Below, one piece after another: positions 32,558-42,049 of a stretch of 64,000 bases of DNA. Origin of the DNA: Deltaproteobacteria bacterium RBG_13_43_22 (GTDB lineage Bacteria > Desulfobacterota > RBG-13-43-22); contig MGQB01000015.1 of assembly GCA_001797675.1 (NCBI GenBank), positions 1 to 64,000 of the forward strand, written 5' to 3'. Made by a program: the position numbers and the translations under genes. The notes below the pieces were generated by a model, which saw only the letters and a program-made list of their open reading frames with translations, did no database searches and was not told the origin of the DNA. Every line of letters begins with the position of its first letter. Positions within the stretch are counted from its first letter, which is position 1.

Positions 32558-34849
32558 CTATGCTTTCTTTATTTTTACACGGGTGGCCCAACCCACTTCC
32601 AGCCCGGTTGCGGGATCCACCACCGTATCCAACATAGGATAAGGATTGGACCCTCTGTTCTTCAAGGTGGGATCAAAGGCCTTGTGTCCCAGGCCTAAGG
32701 GGACAAAGACACAATCGGGCCTGGCCCCTTCAAAGAGGTGAATCCGGGCTCGAATCTTCTTTTTCATCGAGCTGATCACTACCCCGTCCCCTTCTCTTAA
32801 GGATAAAGACCCGGCTGTATTGGGATGCATCTGTACGACCAGCATATTCTTAATCAGAGTTTCTTTACCCAGTGATTTGGTCAGAAAGGGGGGATTGGCT
32901 AAATAGCCGGATTGAAGCAGAAGCAACGATTGGGGAACCATCCAAAAGGGATATTGGGCCTGGGTCTCAGCGGTCTCAGGTTCCCCGCTCCGGCGGATGA
33001 AGGAAGACAAATCCCATCGGCCCTTTCCTTCTTCGCCCCTGTTCTCTGCATGATACCAGGTCCCCTGGGCTACCAATTGTTCCCAAAATTTATCAAAGGA
33101 TTCAAAGGAGGCAGAGATTCCTTTTCCCTTTTCCGCCAATGGTTCGTTGGTAAGCCGGCCTTTCCTGGAATCGTAAAGACCTTTAGCCGATTGTTTTAGG
33201 ACCCCTTCCATGTTTTTAAAGGGAAGGGCTTCCTCAACCGTCCCGCCCAAATTTTTCGCAATATGAAGGATAGCCTCTCCCATAGACAGGGTGTCATGAA
33301 GGGGAGGCAGAACCGGTTTGGTCAATCCATAAACAGGGAAGGGCACTCCCAAAGAGGGATAACTGTCGTCCCAACGCTCCAAAAAAGTAGGCGATGGAAG
33401 GATCAGATCGGCCAGGGAAGCGGTTTCATCCATAAAGGGAGAAAAACTGACTATGAAAGGAATCTGGTCTATAGCCCGGAGAACCTCCTTTTCATCAATA
33501 GAAAAAACCGGATTGGCCTCGTTGATAAACAGGACATTGATGGGGTAGGGTTTTTTTTGCACGGCATTGGCAAAAAACCGGCCGGTTAAATGACCGGTCT
33601 TGGGATAGTTGGAAGACAAGGCCCCGTCTAATCTCGGTTGAGCAAGACCTTTCTGGGCTGTACCGTCCAAAGGCATCTTCGGCCAGGAAGCATAGGAAAC
33701 TCCGGGCTGCAGATAAACACCCCCCGGGCGATTGATAGAACCGGCTAATAGATTCAGGAGATGAACGGCCTGGGCCTCAAAGAGGCTGACGGGTAACTCG
33801 CCCTTGCCTTTGCCCCAAAGAGCCACCGGGTGCTGGGCGGAGGAAAAATCTCTGGCCAACTTATGGATCGTTTCCTTGTTGACGTCTGTTGATCCGGCCA
33901 CCTGATCCGGGGTATAATTCTTATTCAAAAGGACTTGTAAACCATCCAGACCGGAAGTTTTGGAACGAACCGAATCTTTGTTGTACCAGCCCTTCTCAAG
34001 TATCACTTGAGCCATGCCTAAGGCCAGAATCCCTTCCGTTCCCGGTTTAATAGCTATCCATTCATCAGCCAGGGAGGCTGTTGTTGTGGCCATAGTGTCA
34101 ATCTGGATCAATTTGACCTTTCCCTGCCGGTGATCCTGCCGCCATCCCTGAAAAGCCTGGGCCACCCAGGCAGGGTTCCCCCATCCGTCCAGCAAGGCGC
34201 TTCCGAAGCTTAAGACGTATTGAGCCCTGGGAAGATCGTAGGCTACCCTGGCCCGGATACCATGAATGGTTTGAGTTAGGATTTCCTCCAGATCGCCCAA
34301 TTGAAAGGGTCGAATGTAATTTGGAGAACCATAGGCCTTTAAAAATCTGGCCGCCAAATAAGCTTGACTCCCCTCCCCTTCTCCATCCAAGAATGCTACG
34401 GTATGGCTCAAATCTTTTTGCCTAAATTCTTTCAACCGGGTAGTGACTTCCAACAGAGCCTCTTCCCGGGAGATTGGTTTCCATTGCCCTTTGCCGCGTG
34501 CCCCGATCCTTTTTAACGGGGATTTAACCCGAATATCCTCCTGGTAAAGGTATTGAAGGCCGGCCAAACCCAGAGGGCACATCCCGCCCCGGTTGACCGG
34601 ATGATTGGGATTGCCGTCGATCTTGACCGCTCTTTTTTGATTAATCAATCTGATACGGATCCCACATCCCCCGGGGCAAAGCTTGCAGGTCGAATGAACA
34701 TAGGAAGTTCCACCGTTTTCAGGAATCGGGGCCCACCTTTGGGTCCACTTGGCCACCTCATCCATAGAAACCCAGGGCAACGGAGATAAAACCGTTCCCA
34801 CTGCACCCCCAACCACAAACTTTAAAAAATCCCTTCGATCAATGGCCAT
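32558..34849 (-). CDS. qrcB: menaquinone reductase molybdopterin-like subunit QrcB
   Basis: This 763-residue member of the molybdopterin oxidoreductase superfamily, read from ATG 34849, has a twin-arginine signal (RRDFLKFVVGGAVG), so it folds before export. An N-terminal Fe-S motif CKLCPGGC with a distant Cys follows, then the DMSO-reductase-type domains, including LADLILPSPTFLERWD and a C-terminal beta-barrel. In Qrc this subunit is reported to lack the molybdenum cofactor and serves as scaffold or electron conduit. It is second in the operon. Confidence 0.88.
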   Translation of the reverse strand: MAIDRRDFLKFVVGGAVGTVLSPLPWVSMDEVAKWTQRWAPIPENGGTSYVHSTCKLCPGGCGIRIRLINQKRAVKIDGNPNHPVNRGGMCPLGLAGLQYLYQEDIRVKSPLKRIGARGKGQWKPISREEALLEVTTRLKEFRQKDLSHTVAFLDGEGEGSQAYLAARFLKAYGSPNYIRPFQLGDLEEILTQTIHGIRARVAYDLPRAQYVLSFGSALLDGWGNPAWVAQAFQGWRQDHRQGKVKLIQIDTMATTTASLADEWIAIKPGTEGILALGMAQVILEKGWYNKDSVRSKTSGLDGLQVLLNKNYTPDQVAGSTDVNKETIHKLARDFSSAQHPVALWGKGKGELPVSLFEAQAVHLLNLLAGSINRPGGVYLQPGVSYASWPKMPLDGTAQKGLAQPRLDGALSSNYPKTGHLTGRFFANAVQKKPYPINVLFINEANPVFSIDEKEVLRAIDQIPFIVSFSPFMDETASLADLILPSPTFLERWDDSYPSLGVPFPVYGLTKPVLPPLHDTLSMGEAILHIAKNLGGTVEEALPFKNMEGVLKQSAKGLYDSRKGRLTNEPLAEKGKGISASFESFDKFWEQLVAQGTWYHAENRGEEGKGRWDLSSFIRRSGEPETAETQAQYPFWMVPQSLLLLQSGYLANPPFLTKSLGKETLIKNMLVVQMHPNTAGSLSLREGDGVVISSMKKKIRARIHLFEGARPDCVFVPLGLGHKAFDPTLKNRGSNPYPMLDTVVDPATGLEVGWATRVKIKKA

Positions 34850-34899
34850 CTTATCTTTTCCTTGCATGCATTAGTAAATTCGAATTTCGGATTTAAGCG

Positions 34900-35466
34900 C
34901 TATTTATGACAGACAAAACACGCATTACTGATCCCCTTCTTCTCGTGACAGGTCTCACAGGTTTTCATGCTCATCACTTCCGGGGCATAACCGGAAATCC
35001 ACTTAAACCGATAAGGCGGATTTTTTTCGGTCCTGCCGCCAACCGACTTATGACAGGCTGAACACTCCAACTTGGCCATCTTGATATGGGCGGCGTGGGA
35101 GAAAAAGACATTATCGGGTTGTTTGGAATAGATAAGCCAGGGGATATTCTTGTTTTCCTTTTTTAGTTTTTCGGCCAATTTGATAAAATCAGCTTCTGCT
35201 TTGGAACTTCCGATAGCCGACTCATGGCACTCCAAGCATTTGGCGAGGTCCGGAATACCGGAAAAACTTCCGTCTCCTCTGAAAGAATGGCAATCCTCAC
35301 AGGTTAAGGAGGCCTCTTCTCCATGCTTCAGGTGACTGAAACGGACCGGTTGATCTTTCTTGAAATAGATAAGTTTAGGGAAAGCCGCCCACCCTAACAG
35401 CAGGGAGGCGATCACCCCTATCCAAAAAAATAACCACTTACCCTTGGCTTTACCTTCTTTTTCCAT
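34900..35466 (-). CDS. qrcA: menaquinone reductase multiheme cytochrome c subunit QrcA
   Basis: This 188-residue protein has an N-terminal membrane anchor (about 10-30) and five CxxCH heme motifs (CEDCH, CLECH, CSACH, CETCH, CFVCH). Distal ligand His residues occur in FSHLKHG and FSHAAH. It would accept electrons from periplasmic cytochromes c3 of hydrogen or formate oxidation. The Desulfovibrio protein is described with six hemes, so one motif fewer is seen here. It is first in qrcABCD. Confidence 0.87.
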   Translation of the reverse strand: MEKEGKAKGKWLFFWIGVIASLLLGWAAFPKLIYFKKDQPVRFSHLKHGEEASLTCEDCHSFRGDGSFSGIPDLAKCLECHESAIGSSKAEADFIKLAEKLKKENKNIPWLIYSKQPDNVFFSHAAHIKMAKLECSACHKSVGGRTEKNPPYRFKWISGYAPEVMSMKTCETCHEKKGISNACFVCHK

Positions 35467-35519
35467 ACACCCCGCCTTGGTCTGAATAAGGTCAAATAAT
35501 TCGGTTTTTCTTCCCTTTT

Positions 35520-35987
35520 TTATTTTTTGTCAAGTAAAAATTTTTGATGTTTTTCATAGGCTTTCCAGATAACCTTTTCTGTCTCCCGGGGCAGATTTAT
35601 GGTCTTCAGGGAAACGACCGGGAAAAACCCCACATCATCTGCATCGCTTTGGGCCGTAAGTTTTCCGCCTTTCACCCCGCACCAATAATCCAATAGAACG
35701 TAATGATAGAGAATCCTCCCTTGGGCATCAGGGATGATCCGTTCAAAGATCTCCACCAGATCCAGGACCTCCACCAATAAACCGGTTTCTTCTTCGATCT
35801 CCCGCTGGAGGGCCGATTTGACGGACTCTCCCACATCCACCGCCCCTCCGGGGATGCTCCACCGGCCCAGCCCGGGTTCTTTTCCTCTTTTAACCAATAA
35901 AACTTTATCGCCCTGGAAGACGACTCCCCCTACACCCACCCAGGGTCGATCCGGATATGAACGTTCATTCATGGTTATTTTACTCAA
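35520..35987 (-). CDS. NUDIX hydrolase
   Basis: This 155-residue protein has the Nudix box from GGAVDVGESV through REIEEETGL (G5xEx7REUxEExGU) near 46-68. The preceding WSIPGG resembles ADP-ribose or sugar-nucleotide pyrophosphatases. The exact substrate is not predictable. It overlaps the upstream nuclease gene by four bases. Confidence 0.85.
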   Translation of the reverse strand: MSKITMNERSYPDRPWVGVGGVVFQGDKVLLVKRGKEPGLGRWSIPGGAVDVGESVKSALQREIEEETGLLVEVLDLVEIFERIIPDAQGRILYHYVLLDYWCGVKGGKLTAQSDADDVGFFPVVSLKTINLPRETEKVIWKAYEKHQKFLLDKK

Positions 35988-36619
35988 GGTTTACAGGTCC
36001 GGCAAGGGCTGTATCCTTGCCAATAGGCCTCTTTTTTTGTTTGAAACCGGATTAAATTTTTTGAAGCGATCTTTTCCCCAAGGGAACAGTCTGAACGGTG
36101 AAACCTCCGGGTATGTACATGAGCTCGGTAATTTTCATCACTTTTCTCAAGGGCTTTGGCCCAGATCCCTCGAAAATCCTTCATAGCCTCCCTTTGTAAC
36201 TGCAACAATTCACCGAAACGTTCCATCCAGGGCCCATGATACAGGACATGGGCCAAACCCTTCTTAACCAGTTCACCATTGATGAACAAACCGTTATCCA
36301 GGAAGACATAGGCCAGGACCCGGTCAAATCGATCCCGTCTTTCCAGACCATACACCAACCGAACCTCTTTATTCAAAACCAGCTTGCGGTTGAACCAGTA
36401 AGCTTCCTGGGCCATAAACTCGGCCGGTCCGTCTTTTTCTTTTTCCGGGGTATTTATCCCCAAGTATCGGACCCGTTGCCCATCGCCGATTATAATGGTG
36501 TCCCCATCGATCACCCCGGTCACCCGGACCGATCCGGCGGATAAAATCTGACCTGGAAACAATCCGAAAGACAGGCATAATATTAAAGTAAAAAAAATAA
36601 GCGGAGTATATTTTTTCAA
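35984..36619 (-). CDS. exported thermonuclease (SNase) family protein
   Basis: This 211-residue protein has a signal peptide (about 1-28) and an OB-fold nuclease domain with [25 protein letters not shown] (catalytic Asp, Arg), [18 protein letters not shown] and LVKKGLAHV. The C-terminal [11 protein letters not shown]...YSPCRTCKP holds a His and three Cys that resemble a small zinc module often fused to such nucleases. It would cut extracellular or periplasmic nucleic acid. It overlaps both neighbouring genes by four bases. Confidence 0.85.
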   Translation of the reverse strand: MKKYTPLIFFTLILCLSFGLFPGQILSAGSVRVTGVIDGDTIIIGDGQRVRYLGINTPEKEKDGPAEFMAQEAYWFNRKLVLNKEVRLVYGLERRDRFDRVLAYVFLDNGLFINGELVKKGLAHVLYHGPWMERFGELLQLQREAMKDFRGIWAKALEKSDENYRAHVHTRRFHRSDCSLGEKIASKNLIRFQTKKEAYWQGYSPCRTCKP

Positions 36620-37548
36620 GCTATCTGGCTGCGAAAATATTCGATAGTCTGGCGGAGCCCTTCATCTAATTCTATCCGAGGTTTCCATTTCAGATATTTT
36701 TGGGCCAGGGTGATATCGGGTTTTCGTTGCACAGGATCATCCTGAGGCAAAGGATTATAGATGATGGAGGACTTCGCGCCGGTCATGGCCTTCACCTTTT
36801 CGGCCAGGGCTAAAATAGTAAATTCAATGGGGTTGCCCAGATTAACCGGCCCGATAGTATCGTCTTGTTCCATCATGGAGATTAACCCCCGAACCATGTC
36901 GGAAATATAACAAAAAGATCGGGTCTGCTGCCCTTTACCATAGACGGTCAAGGATTCACCACGGAGGGCTTGAACAATAAAATTACTGACCACCCGGCCG
37001 TCATTTACGGCCATCCGGGGCCCATAGGTATTAAAAATACGGGCGATACGGATATCCACCCCATGCTGCCGATGGTAGTCCATCATCAGGGTTTCGGCCA
37101 CCCGTTTTCCTTCATCATAACAACCCCTCGGGCCGATACAGTTGACATTCCCCCAATAGGTCTCTTTTTGGGGATGGACCGAAGGATCGCCGTACACTTC
37201 CGAAGTGGAGGCCTGGAGTATGCGGGCTTTGACGTTTTTAGCCAGACCCAGCATATTCAACGTGCCCATGACATTGGTCTTTACGGTTTTGACCGGATTG
37301 AACTGATAGTGAACCGGAGAAGCCGGACAGGCCAGATTATAGATTTCGTTGACCTCCAGAGTTATGGGGTTAACGAGGTCATGACGGACAATTTCAAAAT
37401 GCGGATTATCCCTAAGATGCAGGATGTTCTCTTTGGCGCCAGTAAAAAAATTATCCAGACAGACGACATCATTGCCTTGGTCCATCAGGGTTTCACAAAG
37501 ATGGCTTCCGATAAATCCAGCCCCTCCGGTTACTAGAATTTTTTTCAT
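36616..37548 (-). CDS. UDP-glucuronate decarboxylase-type NAD-dependent epimerase (SDR)
   Basis: This 310-residue extended SDR has the NAD motif [10 protein letters not shown], then [21 protein letters not shown] and the catalytic YDEGKR (Tyr-x3-Lys). [14 protein letters not shown] and [10 protein letters not shown] are characteristic of UDP-xylose synthases. It would convert UDP-glucuronate to UDP-xylose for surface polysaccharide. It is first in a three-gene - strand group. Confidence 0.88.
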   Translation of the reverse strand: MKKILVTGGAGFIGSHLCETLMDQGNDVVCLDNFFTGAKENILHLRDNPHFEIVRHDLVNPITLEVNEIYNLACPASPVHYQFNPVKTVKTNVMGTLNMLGLAKNVKARILQASTSEVYGDPSVHPQKETYWGNVNCIGPRGCYDEGKRVAETLMMDYHRQHGVDIRIARIFNTYGPRMAVNDGRVVSNFIVQALRGESLTVYGKGQQTRSFCYISDMVRGLISMMEQDDTIGPVNLGNPIEFTILALAEKVKAMTGAKSSIIYNPLPQDDPVQRKPDITLAQKYLKWKPRIELDEGLRQTIEYFRSQIA

Positions 37549-37698
37549 TTTGGCCCCCCTTTTAATAATAATTTCAAATAAGTTATGGCATGCGCCCCCT
37601 TTTTTGTCAAGTATTGGTTCTTTTTTGGGCTTTACCCAGACCGGAGATTATGTTATTGACATACGTACAAGTTTATCGATTCTAAGGAGAACAAATTA

Positions 37699-38037
37699 AT
37701 GGAAAAAATTCTATTCCCGGAGATGATCGAGAAGCTGGAGGATATTGATATCAGTCTCCCTGGAATCAACGGGAAATTATTTCAGGGTCAAGGGATGCAG
37801 GCGGTTTTTTTTACCGCCAATGGGCCGGGGGAGATCCCTGCTCATCACCATCAGGCTCAATGGGGGGTTATGCTGGAAGGAGAAGTGGAAATGACGGTGG
37901 ATGGAAAAATGCAGATTGTCCGGCGAGGGGATTCTTATTTCATTCCCGCGGGTTCTGTTCATTCCATACGCATCTTGTCCCCGATGAAGGCCTTGGATTT
38001 TTTTGATGAACCCGAAAGATATAAACCTAAAAAATAG
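37699..38037 (+). CDS. cupin domain protein
   Basis: This 112-residue single cupin has the metal-binding motif GEIPAHHHQAQWGVMLEGEVE (two or three His and a Glu-position) and the second motif GDSYFIPAGSVHSI. The function cannot be assigned from fold alone. It has a good ribosome site (AAGGAG) and is divergently arranged from the epimerase gene. Confidence 0.8.
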   Translation: MEKILFPEMIEKLEDIDISLPGINGKLFQGQGMQAVFFTANGPGEIPAHHHQAQWGVMLEGEVEMTVDGKMQIVRRGDSYFIPAGSVHSIRILSPMKALDFFDEPERYKPKK

Positions 38038-38237
38038 CCAAAAATATTTTAAATTTGAGCGGTGCGAGTTACGGGCCTGCGGGCAGGCAGGGAGTTACGA
38101 GTTTGAAGACAAAAGGCTTCGATTTCATAACCCGCAATCCGGAACAACAACAAAAGTTAGAAATAAATTCTCAGATTAAACGGTGTAAGAATCTGAAAAC
38201 AAATAAACGATTTTCATCAGTCTGTTAGGAGAAAGCG

Positions 38238-39422
38238 ATGGCCATTGCTCAAAAAATAAGAGACTTCATGGAAAAAGGCTCCTTCATTCGAAAAATGTTT
38301 GAGGAAGGGGATATTCTCAAGGCCAAACATGGCAAAGAAAATGTTTTTGATTTCAGTCTGGGGAACCCCAATCTGGACCCGCCCGAAGAGGTGCACCGGA
38401 GATTGATTCAGATTCTCAGCGAGCCGGTTCCGGCCCTTCACGGTTATATGTCCAACGCCGGTTATCTGGAAACCCGCCGGGCTGTGGCCGATTTTTTGTC
38501 CGGTGAACACGGCTTGTCTTTTACCGAGCAGGAGGTGATTATGACCTGCGGGGCGGCCGGTGCCTTAAACGCGGTTTTAAAGGCTCTGATGGAACCGGGA
38601 GAGGAATTGATCGTTTTGGCCCCCTATTTTGTCGAGTATTTATTTTATGTCGACAATGCTCAGGGGGTCCCCAGGGTGGTCCCCACCGGTCCGAATTTCT
38701 CGCTCGACGTAAAAGCCATCGAACAGGCCTTGACCCCCAGGACTAAAGCCGTCTTGATCAACTCCCCCAATAATCCCACCGGCAAGGTCTATGATGAAAC
38801 ATCCATCAGGCAATTGGGGGATCTTTTGCACCGCTACGAACGTGAACAAGGGCGGGTGATTTACCTGATCAGTGATGAGCCCTACCGGAAGATCGTCTAT
38901 GATCAAATCCAGGTACCCAGTATCTTTCAGGCCTGCCGTCAAAGTATCAGTGTCACCTCCTATTCCAAAGACCTTTCCCTGCCGGGAGAGAGGATCGGTT
39001 ATCTGGCGGTCCATCCACAAATCCCGGACAAGGAAGAACTGCTGGCCGCCTGCACCTTCACCAACCGCATCCTGGGCTTTGTCAACGCCCCGGCCCTGAT
39101 GCAGCGGCTCCTGCCGGCCGTACAAGGGTTGACGGTGGACATTGGAATCTATCAAAGAAAACGGGACATATTTTACAAGGGCTTGACCCAAATCGGCTAT
39201 CAACTCACCAAACCGGAAGGGGCCTTTTATCTCTTCCCCCAATCTCCCATCCCGGACGATGTGGCTTTTATCCAAGCCCTGCAGGAGGAACTGATACTGG
39301 CTGTGCCGGGCATGGGCTTCGGCGCCCCGGGTTATTTCCGTATTGCTTATTGTGCACCGGATGCGACCATCGAGAAATCCCTGCCCGGGTTTGAGAGGGC
39401 CTTTAAAAAATTTGCCAACTAG
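38238..39422 (+). CDS. pyridoxal phosphate-dependent aminotransferase
   Basis: This 394-residue fold-type I class I/II aminotransferase has the segment INSPNNPTGKVY, ISDEPYRKIVYD, and the PLP Lys in TSYSKDLSLPGERIGYLA. The substrate is unknown; aspartate- or alanine-type activity is possible. A MITE-like repeat follows within 25 bases. Confidence 0.9.
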   Translation: MAIAQKIRDFMEKGSFIRKMFEEGDILKAKHGKENVFDFSLGNPNLDPPEEVHRRLIQILSEPVPALHGYMSNAGYLETRRAVADFLSGEHGLSFTEQEVIMTCGAAGALNAVLKALMEPGEELIVLAPYFVEYLFYVDNAQGVPRVVPTGPNFSLDVKAIEQALTPRTKAVLINSPNNPTGKVYDETSIRQLGDLLHRYEREQGRVIYLISDEPYRKIVYDQIQVPSIFQACRQSISVTSYSKDLSLPGERIGYLAVHPQIPDKEELLAACTFTNRILGFVNAPALMQRLLPAVQGLTVDIGIYQRKRDIFYKGLTQIGYQLTKPEGAFYLFPQSPIPDDVAFIQALQEELILAVPGMGFGAPGYFRIAYCAPDATIEKSLPGFERAFKKFAN

Positions 39423-39445
39423 ATGCTTAATAAAATGAATTTACC

Positions 39446-39566
39446 GGTTGTTCAAAAAGGATTAGATGCAAGGCAACCAAAATTCCTGGGAATGGAGGCG
39501 TACAAATAGTACGTCGGAATGACAAGGAATGAGGTCAACGCCACAGATGATCCTTTTTCAACAATC
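39446..39566 (+). repeat. MITE-like element overlapping the mnmA 5' end
   Basis: GGTTGTTCAAAAAGG (39446-39460) is inverted against CCTTTTTCAACAATC (39552-39566). The core (GAGGCGTACA.., GTACGTCGGAATGACAAGG) matches the repeat at 45208-45329. It covers the first annotated codons of mnmA. Confidence 0.7.
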
Positions 39567-40628
39567 GGTCAGAATTATCCATTGAAAACAGTTGCCGTAG
39601 CCTTAAGTGGTGGAATCGACAGTGCCCTGTCGGCCTATCTTTTAAAAAAAGAAGGCTTCCAAGTCATAGGTCTTCATGCCAATTTTGGCTTTTCCCCTGA
39701 TTCTCCCCTGCCCTGGCTGGAAAAGATCTCCTCCTTTTTACAAATACCTCTGAAGGTTTTCTCATTTAAAGAAGTATTTCAACAAAAAGTAGTTAACTAT
39801 TTCATTTCAGAATATAAACGTGGTCGAACCCCTAATCCCTGCATAGTCTGCAACCCGGTCATCAAATTCGGCCTGCTGTTTGAAAAGGGAATAAGCTTAG
39901 GAGCCGATTTTTTTGCCACCGGCCATTATGCCCGTTTGGCCCCGGCCCCCTGGGGAGAAGGTCTGACCATTGCCCGCGGGCTTGATAAATCAAAGGAACA
40001 ATCCTATTTTTTACAAAGGCTTACACAACAATACCTCAAGCAAATTCTCTTCCCCCTGGGCACTTGGACTAAAGAAAAAGTCAGGATTATGGCTCGGGAA
40101 ATCGGCCTGCCGGTCAATCCCAAGGGAGAAAGTCAGGATATCTGTTTCCTTCCTAAAGGAGGATATCGGGAGTTTCTGCTTGAACAAGGTCCTCCCGACC
40201 TAATCCGGGCTGGCGACATCGTGGATATCCAAGGGAACAAAATTGGGACCCATCAGGGATTGTTTGCTTATACCATCGGTCAGAGGAGAGGGCTGGGGTT
40301 ACCTGCTGCGGAACCCTTTTATGTTGTCCGCATGGAACCTGACCGAAACCGCCTGGTCATCGGCGGGAAAAAAGATCTGGAATCTTCGAGTTGTCTCCTT
40401 TCCGATTGTCATTTCTTATGCCGCCCCCTTGATATTGATGATCTGGAGGTCTCGGTCCAGGTCCGTTATCGACATAAGGCCGCCCAGGCCCGGTTACGGG
40501 TCGGGAACGACCAGAAAATAAGCGTGTATTTTAAAGGCCCGCAAAAGGCCGTCACACCCGGCCAGGCCGCTGTTATCTATTGGGGGGATCTGGTTCTGGG
40601 GGGGGGTTGGATTGAAGAAACCCGGTAA
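39519..40628 (+). CDS. mnmA: tRNA-specific 2-thiouridylase MnmA
   Basis: This protein of up to 369 residues has the PP-loop SGGIDSA near 31-37. The catalytic Cys pair lies in PNPCIVCNPVIKFG and GESQDICFLP. FATGHYARL, DKSKEQSYFL and a C-terminal beta-barrel complete the MnmA fold. It thiolates U34 of tRNAs. ATG 39519 lies inside a MITE-like repeat, so the first ~16 residues would be repeat-derived. A TTG at 39582 just before the PP-loop strand would give a native-looking N-terminus. The end overlaps mtaB by 17 bases. Confidence 0.92.
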   Translation: MTRNEVNATDDPFSTIGQNYPLKTVAVALSGGIDSALSAYLLKKEGFQVIGLHANFGFSPDSPLPWLEKISSFLQIPLKVFSFKEVFQQKVVNYFISEYKRGRTPNPCIVCNPVIKFGLLFEKGISLGADFFATGHYARLAPAPWGEGLTIARGLDKSKEQSYFLQRLTQQYLKQILFPLGTWTKEKVRIMAREIGLPVNPKGESQDICFLPKGGYREFLLEQGPPDLIRAGDIVDIQGNKIGTHQGLFAYTIGQRRGLGLPAAEPFYVVRMEPDRNRLVIGGKKDLESSSCLLSDCHFLCRPLDIDDLEVSVQVRYRHKAAQARLRVGNDQKISVYFKGPQKAVTPGQAAVIYWGDLVLGGGWIEETR

Positions 40629-41931
40629 GAGTAATCCTCTAAAGGTGGCCCTTTACACCCTGGGCTGCAAGGTCAACCAGTTTGAATCCGCTTGTCTTAT
40701 GGAACGGTTTCAGGCCCAGGGGTGGGAGGCCGTGCCTTTCAAGGAACAGGCCGACCTCTATATTATCAACAGTTGTGCCGTTACCGCCGAAGCCCAGAGG
40801 CAATCGGCTCAGATGGTCAGGCAAGCCGTTCGCAATCATCCTGACTCCGTGGTCATGGCTGCGGGATGTGCCGGTCAACTCTTCCCTGAAGCATTCGAAA
40901 AAATTCCCGGTCTGGATTATGTGATCGGAACTTTCAACAAACTCCAAATCCCGGATTTGACGGCTACCTTGCAAAAACCGGGACGGGCTCGAACCATTCT
41001 GTTACCTAAAGCGGATCGACCGGTTGAAGCGCATTTCCCTCTGCCCGTTGAAAAGACCAGAGCCTTTTTACGCATTCAGGACGGATGTAACGCCGGGTGC
41101 AGTTATTGCCTGGTCCCCAAAGCCAGGGGGAGGTCCAGAAGCCTGCCTGTGGACGAAGTGGTCTCAGGGGTCTCTTTTTTATGCTGCCAAGGGGTCAAAG
41201 AATTGGTCCTGAGCGGTATCCATCTGGGTCAATACGGCGGAGATCTTTGTCCGGCCGCTGATCTGGTTTCACTATTGGAAATTCTCTTGGAAACACACCC
41301 TCGCCTGCATTTCCGATTAAGTTCTCTCGAACCCCAGGAGGTCTCCCCTGCCCTGCTCCAACTTTTTAAAAAATTCCCCAACCTGTGTCCTCATCTCCAT
41401 ATCCCCTTGCAGTCCGGCGACGACTCCATCTTACAAAAAATGAACCGGACCTATTCCACCGATTTCTATCGCCGGTTGATTCAGACCATCCATCAGGAAA
41501 TCCCCTTTGCGGCCATCGGGGCTGATCTGATCGTCGGTTTTCCGGGCGAAGGGGAAACCCAGTTTCAAGAAACCATTCGCTTATTATCAGAAATCCCTTT
41601 GTCCTATCTCCATATCTTTCCTTTTTCTCCACGCCCGGGAACACCGGCGGCCGGATTTCCCGATCCCGTCCCGGACAAGGTTAAAAAAGAACGGCTGCAA
41701 CTTATCCGGGCCATTGACCGGCAAAAGAGGGAAGCCTTTATCCGCCGTTGCCTGGGCAGGGATTTTTCCGCCCTCTGTCTTCAGCCAGCCAAAAAAAAAG
41801 GATGGACCCATGCCCTGACCGAAAACTACCTGACGGTTTCCATTCCAGACCGGCTTAAAAAGAACGAGCGGGTCCGGGTTTGTCTCAAATCCTTGGACGC
41901 GGATGGTCTAAAGGGAGAATATGTCCCTTAA
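40612..41931 (+). CDS. mtaB: tRNA t6A37 methylthiotransferase MtaB
   Basis: This 439-residue radical SAM methylthiotransferase has an N-terminal MTTase domain with Cys in TLGCKVNQFES, NSCAVTAEA and AAGCAG. The radical SAM motif CNAGCSYC is followed by VPKARGRSRSLP. A TRAM-like C-terminal domain ends the protein. The TLGCKVNQFE start is typical of MtaB more than of MiaB or RimO. It begins with TTG and overlaps mnmA, forming a two-gene tRNA-thiolation operon. Confidence 0.92.
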   Translation: MKKPGKSNPLKVALYTLGCKVNQFESACLMERFQAQGWEAVPFKEQADLYIINSCAVTAEAQRQSAQMVRQAVRNHPDSVVMAAGCAGQLFPEAFEKIPGLDYVIGTFNKLQIPDLTATLQKPGRARTILLPKADRPVEAHFPLPVEKTRAFLRIQDGCNAGCSYCLVPKARGRSRSLPVDEVVSGVSFLCCQGVKELVLSGIHLGQYGGDLCPAADLVSLLEILLETHPRLHFRLSSLEPQEVSPALLQLFKKFPNLCPHLHIPLQSGDDSILQKMNRTYSTDFYRRLIQTIHQEIPFAAIGADLIVGFPGEGETQFQETIRLLSEIPLSYLHIFPFSPRPGTPAAGFPDPVPDKVKKERLQLIRAIDRQKREAFIRRCLGRDFSALCLQPAKKKGWTHALTENYLTVSIPDRLKKNERVRVCLKSLDADGLKGEYVP

Positions 41932-42049
41932 GCTGAATCGTTAGACCGGGATTCGAAAAAATCGAAGAAGGACGAATTGGAGTTGGAAAGCATAAAGCAT
42001 TTAATGGTTTACTGAACGAGCGAAGTGGAATATATTTAAACGGAAAGCG

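Noticed and set aside
38640-39275. 211-codon - strand frame
   Set aside because: Antisense to the aminotransferase gene, which has a full set of PLP motifs.
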